Source: Haliclystus octoradiatus
Taxonomy: Eukaryota > Cnidaria > Staurozoa > Stauromedusae > Haliclystidae
Assembly (NCBI GenBank): GCA_916610825.1
Contig: OU744450.1
Span: forward strand, 24,822,850 to 24,886,849
Direction of reading: 5' to 3'
DNA: 64,000 nucleotides
The notes beneath the pieces are model-generated. The model saw only the letters and a list, made by a program, of their open reading frames with translations. It ran no database searches and had not been told where the DNA came from. Made by a program: the position numbers and the translations under genes. This document shows, one piece after another, positions 51,702-61,454 of this stretch (its first letter is position 1; every line of letters starts with the position of its first letter).

Positions 51702-52359
51702 AATATACAAGCAAAGACCTCGAATATGTTTTCAATTTGCATTGACTTTAGATATAAAATTGTTGCTGTATAGTTTCTGCACTTTCTGTTGATTGTATTT
51801 GTATAGAGGTGGGCGTAGCCTAATGTTTAAGAGTCTAAGACCACGTGCGAGGTGGCCGTGGAACGTTAGTTATATGATTATGAGCCTTGAATTAAATTAA
51901 CAACTTGCTTAATTCAAATCGAATTTATAAATACCTCAAATCAGCTTGATTAATTGGTGTTATGCTCGATATAGTAAATGAGATTGTGTCTTTCGTGCAG
52001 TTAATATTATCTCCTCGGAAAAAAAAACAAAATTCGAGACATTATTCATCATTATTAATATTTTATTCTACTTTACGTGAGTAATTTTGCACATTTTCAA
52101 GGGGATTAAAAGGGATATTTTATGGGGATTCAGCTTTGTTGTAGGAGGGGTCATGATAATACCACTGAACAGAATGGAATGGAGAATTGAAGTTGTATAT
52201 ATTTTTCTAAATTATTCAATTTGATATATTTTGAATCTAAAAATGTTCTTTATGCGTTTTTAGAGTCTCATCAGAAAAATGTTTGATGACTGAAAGTATA
52301 GAATTGTAAGAAATTAGGCTCTATTTCAATTCAATAGTAATAAAATGCAAAAATCGTTT

Positions 52360-52730
52360 AACTTGAAACGGGTGGCATGAGTTGGTCAAAACGTTGTTCT
52401 CTATTGCTATGAATAACGCTATCGAATTGTTATTGAAAAAACAATATATAGATGGATTGAATAATTTATTAACCTGAATAAAGTTAAGTCTATCGTCGCA
52501 GTGAATTTGACCGATATATCCAGTATATTTCATGCAAAGAAGCAAATTTTGACAACAATCAGATTGCTTAGTAATGCAAATATTACCGAATACTTTAACA
52601 TTTATAATTTTCTTGCATATTGATTAATGTCTGTAAAATCCTTCTCTCGAAGGTAGAATATTTGAAAAGGTCATCCTTAATTAATCGTTCATTTCAAGAC
52701 GCGAAGTTAGCACAGAATAGACATTTTTGT
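52360..52730 (+). pseudogene. Decayed duplicate of gene B exon 1 region
   Basis: ggtggcatgagttggtcaaa...acgttgttctct (about 52371) and ccgaatactttaac...aatgtctgtaaaatccttct (about 52590-52650) match the start of gene B (52920-53125) in order, offset about 550 bp. Frameshifts and stops follow the signal-peptide part, so it cannot encode the PAN module. Confidence 0.65.
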
Positions 52731-53021
52731 GCAAAGTCAAAAATGGTTATAGTGCTTGTTCCAAACAACCATATCGTTATTCCTTAACAATACATCTCAC
52801 GGTCGAGGTAATTTCAAAATTCACACAGGATTATGAAACTATTGCTCTACGGTCTCATCGTTGCACATTCAAAAAATCTCTATCGTAAGATAGTGCAATA
52901 ATTGTTATACTATGAGCAGGTGGCATAATTTGGTCAAAGACGTTGTTCTCTTTCCCCGCAATGAATAATGCTTCTGTCGAAGTATTATCGTACTTGGGGA
53001 AAGGCAAAACTCTGCTGATCA

Positions 53022-56000
53022 AGATGAGAAATATCAATTGCTTGTCGATACCAAGTTTACTGAATATTTTGATATTGATTTATTTCTTACACACTTGCCA
53101 ATGTCTGCAAAATCCTTTTCACGAAGGACGAGTATTTGAAAATTTCATTATCACTCGTTCGTATGATGAAAGGAAGTTCGCACCAAGTATATATGGTTGC
53201 AGACATATTTGTAAAAAGAAAAATGGCTGTAACGCTTTTACATATTATCCATCGTTGGTGACAGGCCTCAATTGTGTGATGTTCGATACATTTTATTCAG
53301 CCGATAATCTGATTGAAGAGAATGATGCAATAAGTGTTATATTTATGGCAGTAAGTATATAATGTATTTACTCAGCTTTGATGTATATAACTTCTTGACA
53401 TTTTACCACACAGTGTAACTCGCTTAAGTGCAAGTCAAAATTGTCAAAGGTTTTCATTGCATTTATCCGAATTTGCGGTTATCTGAAATTGTTTACCAAG
53501 GACTTGAACAGAAAATATTTTATAGGGTTTCAAACCAACGTTGCAGATAAGCGGGAATTTCACTTATCCGAATTGCACTTAAGCTGGTCACACTGTACTC
53601 CCTTTAACTTCAAAAGTAAGTAGTGAGAAATTATCAAATTTTGGTTCGTTTCATGATAAATCACAACTACAGTGCATAAATTGATGTAAGATATAAGGGA
53701 AAATAAAAATTCAGCTCGCTCTAGGAATATTTGGCTACAATAAGCCCTGTCAGCGTTGTCAGCGTTTCAGCGTTACGTCGTTGTGACTACAATTCGATCA
53801 CTTGTTTCGCTCGTCGCTATAGGTCCGTTAGGAAACCATTAGGAATTTTGGGTAAATACTACGTGATGCAACCGGACTGTATTTATCTTCTGACTTATAA
53901 CCTCATCGGTGGCAGAGCTTGGTGCAGTGGTTAATGTGGAGGCTATGATAGGGAGCGTCCGTAGTTCATCTTTTTCAAATAACAATTCATTTTAATAATG
54001 CAAATTAATTCTATTTCACAAACAATTTCAAAGTTGTTTCACTGATTTTTATACGCATTTATTACGAATTTTTAGGACAAAATAGTTGAAATTGTGATGA
54101 GAATGATTTTTAAATCATGTAAATATTTTCATCAATTTTGATCACACACTTAATTCTATTTGTAATTTTGTATATTTTTAAGGAAAGTTGCGGATTGCGC
54201 GAAACAGGTACGACATATTACACTTTCTGTATTTCTGTATTATTTAAACCAATTGTGATTGAAACAGCGAAGCAGACTCATCTCTTGCATAAAAGATAAA
54301 CGTTTTCAGCTGGTATATTACGAGTCTAGAAAACAAATCAATCTGTACTTCATTATGAGCCAATCCCATCCCAAAAATTACAAAAATAAATGCGTACAAG
54401 AACCCAGACCCATTGTAATGTCTGTAATGTCTTTTCAACTTCGTCTTTTTATGGCCCATATACGCGGTGATATTGTAAACTATTTGCAGTCAAAATATTT
54501 TATAATTTTGACGTATGTTGCAGACTAGAGGTCTACATTGGATAACATTATCCATTCTTTCTGGATTTGTATGTTTTAATAAAGGGTTACAACACACTTG
54601 TCGTGTTTGTAATTTGTATTCACACTTACTACACGAGGAATGATGGAAGACAGGAGTGACTAACGAATATCTCGGAAAGTTATTTTTAGGTAACATTCAC
54701 TGTTGCTATATTCAAGTTTGTGATTGAATACTTGAGCAAGAAGCTTCTTTATACTTTTTATTTATTAAAGTATCCTATCTTTAGCATTGTGAAATCGTTT
54801 GTTTATGAAAAGTTACAGATTTGCTCATGCTTATTTAATTGAAGCTGCAAGGGTAAATGTTACATTTAAGTTCTGCAGAGAATGAGATACGTTTTCTTAC
54901 AGTTATTTTTATAATCAACAGTGTCTAGTGGAATGACAGATTGGTATAGGCCAACACAATGTGAAGACGTTTGTCCACTTTTGGGGCTTACCGAGGCTCG
55001 TGATTGCCTATTTCCAGAATGCAATGCAAAATGTCAAGCTGTTGAAAGCAAAACAAGGAAGGTGGTGTGTAAACCTGATGAATGCAACGGTAAGTTACTC
55101 AGTTATATAATGACAAACATGATGATACCTTTTATGGGAAAACTACCAGAAATTACTATAGAGTGCAGATTTTTCAGTCAATTTATTAGCTGCTTTAATT
55201 CATTTATTTGATTTGAATTTATACATTCACAGAATATATATGTCTGCAGACATATAGAAAGTTTTTTATCAATTAGTATTGTCTTATATACCCGCTTTGA
55301 TAGTTTTGGCTTAAAATTTTGATAATTACCTTAAACTAAATCATAGATGTAAAATGTGTCTACGTTTACAACCGATGGGTAAATGTGCAAAATGAAATGA
55401 GAGAACCACTGCGACTTAGATTAGCCTCATTATGAAAAAAACACATGATAAGATGGTGGAGATCTGTGCCAGTTTTAAACAAAAGTGTTATATACAAAGC
55501 TTTGATTTAAATCACCAATGTTATTTCTTTGTTAACCACCTGTGTTAAACATTCAATAACTCTCCAGAAAAACCATCTATAATTTGGAAATACCAGAAGT
55601 AATTATTATGTAAAAATATTAAGATTCAAAACCATATATTGATAATGTGATGCAACATAGTGCCACTTTCGTTCGCCAATATAATGTTTGACTTCTTGTT
55701 GTCAAAAACATTTCAGAACCAGTTAACTAAACCATGCCAAATGTAATTTGTTTGGAGTGCTTTATCGGGATATCTTGGGGGTTGCAAAAAGTTTCGATCA
55801 AATGAAGCATAAACGTTCGTTTGTGCTCCGTATTTTATGAAAGTATGAACTATTTGGTTTAGAACATAGCCATCCCCAATTTGTTAATGTTTTGTACGCT
55901 TTTCCAGAGCATTTATTGATCGTAAAATCCATGATCAAGTATGTAATTCTCTTACTTTCATGACGTCACAAAAAGAAAGATGATTCGAGAACTGTACCTT

Positions 56001-58368
56001 GCCATGAATTTTTGGATTAATTCAAAGCTGTGAGGAAAAAGCTAAAATCGACAAATTGATATTTCTCTATTTGAATTTAAAAGAATGGATGCTTAACACC
56101 TTTTTCTTACATAATCATGGATTCTTATCTTTAAAAGAAAATTATTATTGGCTTGTGTGGGTTATTTACAAAGGAAATATGTGTCTGACCTATAATTGGA
56201 AGAATTTCGTAAAAAGCCGTGAACGTGAACTTTGAACGCGGAGAAAGAGATGGAACAATTGATTTATTGACTAAATGTTTGCTAACTGCCTGCTTAATTA
56301 TGCGTTGCATGCGATTTAAAAGAGCAGATTGTCGAGTTTATGATGGCTTTTTAGAATATTGCTAACTTTCATTTGGAGAAATGGCTTAATTATTTGAAAT
56401 TTGAGCGGTTGTTTTTGTTTATGCTTTGGTTTTGGTAGTTCATTGAGAGCCTTCCTCTCTATGCCAGGATTTTAGTTTTTATACTAGGAGATTGCGAAAA
56501 TTGCTCATTAAAGGATGAGGGGATATTTACTGATATGACATTATGCTATTATACGTTCACAATTATTAATTCAGTAAGAGTTAAGTAAATTGTTTTTGAA
56601 TTGTTAGTTTGTGCAAAATATCTCGATACACTTTAAATTTGTTGGTTTACTGGCTCGGATATTTCTCCTGCAAGCGATTTGATTTATTTTTAGAACAACT
56701 GAGGAACATACGTCATTAACTCAATGGAATTGTATATGACTACAAATATTCAGCGTATTTGCTTTTTATAATTACTTGCTAGCTAATGCCGTATTTTTAT
56801 CGGTTATTATCGGTTGTTTGGTATTTTTATAAATTCCTTGAAATCGACGAGATCAGGCTTGATTTTAAGGAATTGGCGTTAACAAATCAGCTTGCAAGAA
56901 TAAATCGTAGCAGATTCTTGTTATGTTCTAGTATTATTTGTTTTGGACTTGATTGGCACAAGGAATAAATAATAGAAGTGCAGGAATAAAATAATATATA
57001 GTCTTTGGAGGACATTTTCAGATGATGTAAATGTAAATTACTAGATTTAAAGAATGCAAAAGTATGATTATTATTGATAGATACAATTATACGCAGAACT
57101 TTTACATATATATCGTATTCATAAGCACTACATAAATTTGAACAGCATTTTTAATTTTACTCTTGCAGTATCTATAGTTCCTTATGTTTTATAGATTATG
57201 AAGAATTGTTTAACTTAGCTCATCCAGCTTTAAGTTATATTCAATCATATTACAATAGACGCATCGTCACTCCAATTGAAGTATCTGAAACCGGTCAAGG
57301 TAAAACATTTATGGTGATGAGTTTAAACTGTCGTATGTAAAATGAATTTCCCCTGATCTAAATAGTCTGATTGATTTCATATTAGTTATAATTATAATCC
57401 ACAAAACTGCCATTATATACCAACCTTATGGAAAATTTGATTCAAAGCTCAAACATATATTTAATTATTGTAATTTGTAGTTATTTTTGATGATATAAAA
57501 GAACTGTCGTCTGCTCTCATGGACGCTCTCACTGTAAACATGATAAAGTGCGTTAAATGTCTTTTGGCCGCAGCAAAAACAATCTCAACCGGAACAACGG
57601 CGATAGAACATATATGAATTATTTTGTTATTTTGTTACTCTTTGACATGTTTTATTTCCTCGATATAGATCTTAATATTTATGAGTTACAGCTTCCCGTG
57701 CTCTCTCGTGATTCTTCATCGACAATAATATTTCATCCACAAATAATATCTGTAAGAATAACAAATAATTTCTAATTCTGGTTATGTATACTGCTAGTTT
57801 CTTTTAAGAACTACTTTCTTTGATGTTTCCTTGTTAATAATCCCACGTGCTATAGCAAGACATATATATTTCAGGAATTGGTCAAAGCTCCTAGCTTCAG
57901 AGCAACTTCTTGTGAGATAAAATTAATCAGGGAAGCCAAAAAATGCTTCTTTTACAAAGTATCAATCAACATCTCTGCTCTAGCGAGTTACAAATATCTT
58001 TATATCTAGTGAACAGGAGCCAATATAAGAATTGAAAGTCGATGATCTACGCCGTGACTTCCTAGCCACTCTATTATATTAACTTTGTTTAAATTTATCT
58101 ATTCCTCCAACAGTTTTTATTGTGATTCAGAGAAGAATCGATGGCACAATATCATTTGAGAGAAGTTTTAATGATTATGTATACGGTTTTGGTAATGTTG
58201 AAATGGACTTTTACCTTGGAAATACCAATATAAATTTATACTTTCATAAATCTATAAACAAGCCATACATAGAATTACATGATGGCAATGAAAGAGCATA
58301 CGCTGAATACGAAATTCAATATTTCAGAAGTTTTACAGATAGTTACAAGCTCAAAGTCAAGTTTTTAG
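53022..58368 (+). CDS. Gene B: paralogue of gene A (last exon not found)
   Basis: Exons: 53022 (ATG)-53350, 54183-54207, 54922-55089, 57195-57299 and 58114-58368. They correspond one to one to gene A exons 1-5 with the same phases, including the 25-bp microexon (ESCGLRET). Signal peptide LLNILILIYFL, then LQNPFHEGRVFENF (A has LENPYFEGRRFENF), PAN-like GCRHICKKKNGCNAF, TSP1-like MTDWYRPTQCEDVC...LFPECNAKCQ, linker YNRRIVTPIE and fibrinogen half FIVIQRRIDGTISFER. The terminal exon with GGWW and the last cysteines is not visible between 58369 and 64000, so the gene is either truncated or continues past the retroelements outside the window. The ATG at 53022 (reads MRNINCLSIPS) was chosen by match to gene A. 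Confidence 0.75.
53407..53602. mobile_element. Pogo/Tigger-like MITE
   Basis: cagtgtaactcgcttaagtgc and the inverted gcacttaagctggtcacactg are the ends, with further inverted tatccgaatt inside. CAGTGTnAC termini resemble pogo-type elements (inference). First intron of gene B. Confidence 0.55.
53745..53990 (+). repeat. Dispersed repeat shared with 5140-5345
   Basis: attcgatcacttgtttcgct, ccattaggaattttggg and aacctcatcggtggcagagc follow the order of the copy at 5.1 kb. It includes tRNA-like text (gtggttaatgtggagg). First intron of gene B. Confidence 0.45.
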
Positions 58369-58457
58369 GTATGTTTGTGTCATTTTTTCTCATATTCTCG
58401 TCAATGCCCATTATGACAAAAGTGCGGATCCTAGTAATTGAAGTAATTCAAACGGTA

Positions 58458-58872
58458 TAGGGAGGTTTAGATTTAGTACAGGTACAGCTATGAGTACATC
58501 TTTCTCGTTGCGCATCACTTAAGCCCCTTTGCTATGAAACCTGTACTAACCTCCTTGTTTTGGAACACGTTTCGTCGCGAAACATGAACCACGAAGTAAG
58601 TGTTTTGATTTCATTGTTTAGTTTTATTTTGGTTTGACAGTCGCTACTTTTTGAATAAAATTATATTGTCCCTATAAAAATTGTACATTAAATCATAAAG
58701 AATCTTGTAAAAGTTTCTGAATTTTCTATTTACCTTGTAAACAGTAACTGAGGCTTTATTTTATTGAATCTAAACGTCTTGTTTCGAAAGAACGAGTACT
58801 GATATAACCCAGTCTTCCTATCGACTAGACATGAACTTCAACCGATACCGGTACTAAATCTAAACCTCCCTA
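58458..58872. mobile_element. MITE-like element, ~415 bp
   Basis: Inverted ends agggaggtttagatttagta and tactaaatctaaacctccct with TA on both sides. It begins 90 bp after the last recognised exon of gene B. Confidence 0.65.
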
Positions 58873-58915
58873 TTGCCATATACCGAATTCATTCATACCA
58901 CTCTCCTAATTCTAA

Positions 58916-59238
58916 AGAAATGGCTCTTTTCGCATAGAGAATAGATTATGAGAGCTCTTTACCGATCTCAGCCACGAAACTGCAGATCGATTTCAATATA
59001 TTGCATAGCAGGTATGCCACGTTTGCTAAGGCGCAGCTGTATATGCTGCGGATCCTCCTAATCCGATTACCTCTGAAACCATTCCATCCGCCATCTCCCA
59101 ATGTTAGTTATTATATAAGTTTTATAGATAAAATCAAGGCTGAATTGACATTTGGGGGTATTTCAGCCACAGTTGATCAGATATATATGATCGGATCAAA
59201 AGTCTGATTGCTCTGCCATCTTACATGCTAGTCCTCCC
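58916..59238 (-). mobile_element. tRNA-derived SINE, family 1, decayed copy c
   Basis: Read on the minus strand it runs from gaggactagcatgtaagatg (head) through cagctgcgcc to gaaaagagccatt, in the order of the SINE at 14449-14820 with many substitutions. Confidence 0.6.
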
Positions 59239-59528
59239 CAAAATGAAAATGTTTATATTCTTGTTTAAAACAGAAGATGTTAGTTTTGAGAAAAATAATG
59301 TCTTATTTCAAGATAATTCTAAATAAATCTGTGTATATTTGAAGAAAAGATAAATTTTATTATAGTAAAATAAACGAGAAGAAACTTTATCACAGACCAG
59401 TATCCATTAACGATCAATATTCTTCAATCTATAACTTTGATAATGAAACATATCGGATTTTCATATTGCTGACTGTGTCCTCATGATATTTTCGAATGAT
59501 CATCTCATATGTATATGTATGTATGTAA

Positions 59529-59832
59529 TTATGTATGTATGTATGTATGTATGTATGTATGTATGTATGTATGTATGTATGTATGTATGTATGTATGTAT
59601 GTATGTATGTATGTATGTATGTATGTATGTATGTATGTATGTATGTATGTATGTATGTATGTATGTATGTATGTATGTATGTATGTATGTATGTATGTAT
59701 GTATGTATGTATGTATGTATGTATGTATGTATGTATGTATGTATGTATGTATGTATGTATGTATGTATGTATGTATGTATGTATGTATGTATGTATGTAT
59801 GTATGTATGTATGTATGTATGTATGTATGTAT

Positions 59833-59868
<36 letters not shown>
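59529..59868 (+). repeat. (TATG)n then (GATA)n microsatellite
   Basis: About 300 bp of TATG followed by about nine GATA units that abut the 3' end of the minus-strand non-LTR copy. The GATA part is also present at the same place beside the second copy. Confidence 0.95.
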
Positions 59869-59869
<1 letters not shown>

Positions 59870-60994
59870 TAGTTTATTTTGAGACATGTAAACAACTTAA
59901 TACAATTTTCAAGTGGCTATTATAACTTATGTAGGTTAAAAGGCTATATGGTTTTTCTAGGTATAATTGCAGTTGTTTCTTGATGTCTATCAGGTTATTT
60001 TAAACTGTTGATTTATTATGTTCGCAATAAGTTCATTACTTCTTGTTTATATTGGTATTTATTATAATTTTCTAAGTGATTATATTTATTTAGCAACTGT
60101 GCTCCACGGAAGGAGAAAGAACGTTTTCCGCGGTCAGTATGTACACGTGGAAGTATAAATGATTTTCTTCTAGTGTTATAATTTGAATTAGCTTTGGTAA
60201 AAAGAGATTGTAAATTAGCGCCATTAATGCCTAAAACTGATTTGTGAGCTGTTGTAGCTGTTCTTAATTCAACAATTTGTTCAATTGTCAGCCAGTTCAA
60301 TTGTTTCAATGCGTCTTCCATTCGTGAATGTTTTCTTTTCCCTATGATTAATTTGGCTGCCCAATTTTGTATTCCAATCTGTACCCTACGCAATTGAGTT
60401 TTTGTACATGATGAAAATACTTCAAGAGCATATAAGCTTGGTTCTACAATTTTTGATTCAACAAGTCGGGTAAAAAGATGTTTTGGAATGTACCGACGTT
60501 GTTTTGCTATTGCTGATATTCGATGTGATGCTGTCTTTAAGATTTGGTTGATGTGTTGCTTGTAGCTCATATCTTTGTCGAATGTGATACCAAGGTTTCG
60601 AGCAGAAGGGGTATAGGAAAGAGTTTCATTGTTTATTTTTAGCAGTGGCAGTTGCGTATTTGCTACTTTCTTATGAACAATGGATAGAATTTGTGTTTTC
60701 TTGGCATTGAGTAAAAGCGAATTTGAGTTGAACCAGGACGTAAGTGTTTGTAAATCAGCATTTATTTTTGATTCTATTTCAGGTAGTGAGCCTGGTTTTT
60801 TTGGATTGTACTTATACAGGATTTGCGTGTCGTCTGCAAATTGTCCAACAGTGCCAGATGATATGGCATTGGGTAGGTCATTTACGTAAATAAGGAATAG
60901 TAGTGGCCCAAGTATGGATCCTTGGGGAACACCACAAGTTAATATAACTTCACTAGAATAAATATTGTCTACTTTCACTACTTGCTTCCTTGCA
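59869..60994 (-). mobile_element. Non-LTR retrotransposon, 5'-truncated copy
   Basis: Encodes the C-terminal half of a CR1/Jockey-type reverse transcriptase: CGVPQGSILGPLLFLIYVND, FADDTQIL, then thumb and C-terminus to a stop at 60016. It is nearly identical to 61455-64000 (two base changes in the stretch 60211-60240 where I compared most closely). Homology stops at 60994, where accttg and another TATG array follow. Very recent copy. Confidence 0.85.
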
Positions 60995-61000
60995 ACCTTG

Positions 61001-61048
61001 TATGTATGTATGTATGTATGTATGTATGTATGTATGTATGTATGTATG

Positions 61049-61079
<31 letters not shown>

Positions 61080-61121
61080 GTATGTATGTATGTATGTATG
61101 TATGTATGTATGTATGTATGT
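61001..61121 (+). repeat. (TATG)n microsatellite
   Basis: About 120 bp with one taag interruption, directly beyond the truncated 5' end of the first retroelement copy. Confidence 0.95.
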
Positions 61122-61324
61122 GCTATCAAAATTATTTTAAAACAAACGAGATCTTAGATACTGATCATTGATAAGATTACTAAATATCAAATATTACACA
61201 AATGTAAATACAGTACTAACATATGTAATATAATTAGTTAATTATACATCAAACAAAGACAAATTAAATTGTAATTAACCACCAATCGATTGCCTCGCAG
61301 TAGGCGCAAATATACTACTTGACA
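61122..61324. other. Unique spacer between the two retroelement copies
   Basis: AT-rich, no coding or repeat signal recognised. Confidence 0.4.
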
Positions 61325-61454
61325 TGTATGTATGTATGTATGTATGTATGTATGTATGTATGTATGTATGTATGTATGTATGTATGTATGTATGTATGTA
61401 TGTATGTATGTATGTATGTATGTATGTATGATAGATAGATAGATAGATAGATAG
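61325..61454 (+). repeat. (TATG)n then (GATA)n microsatellite
   Basis: About 105 bp of TATG followed by about six GATA units, abutting the 3' end of the second retroelement copy. Confidence 0.95.

Larger units (their letters stand above)
48872..52359. other. Spacer between genes A and B
   Basis: AT-rich spacer with no supported exon. It contains a foldback element (50082-50210) and a perfect hairpin (51665-51701). Near 51.81 kb, tagcctaatgtttaagagtc resembles a decayed tRNA-derived SINE head. Gene A's 3' UTR must lie in its first part. Confidence 0.45.

Noticed and set aside
59429-59895. Tyr-Ile-His-Thr and Met-Tyr-Val-Cys open frames
   Set aside because: Produced by the TATG array.
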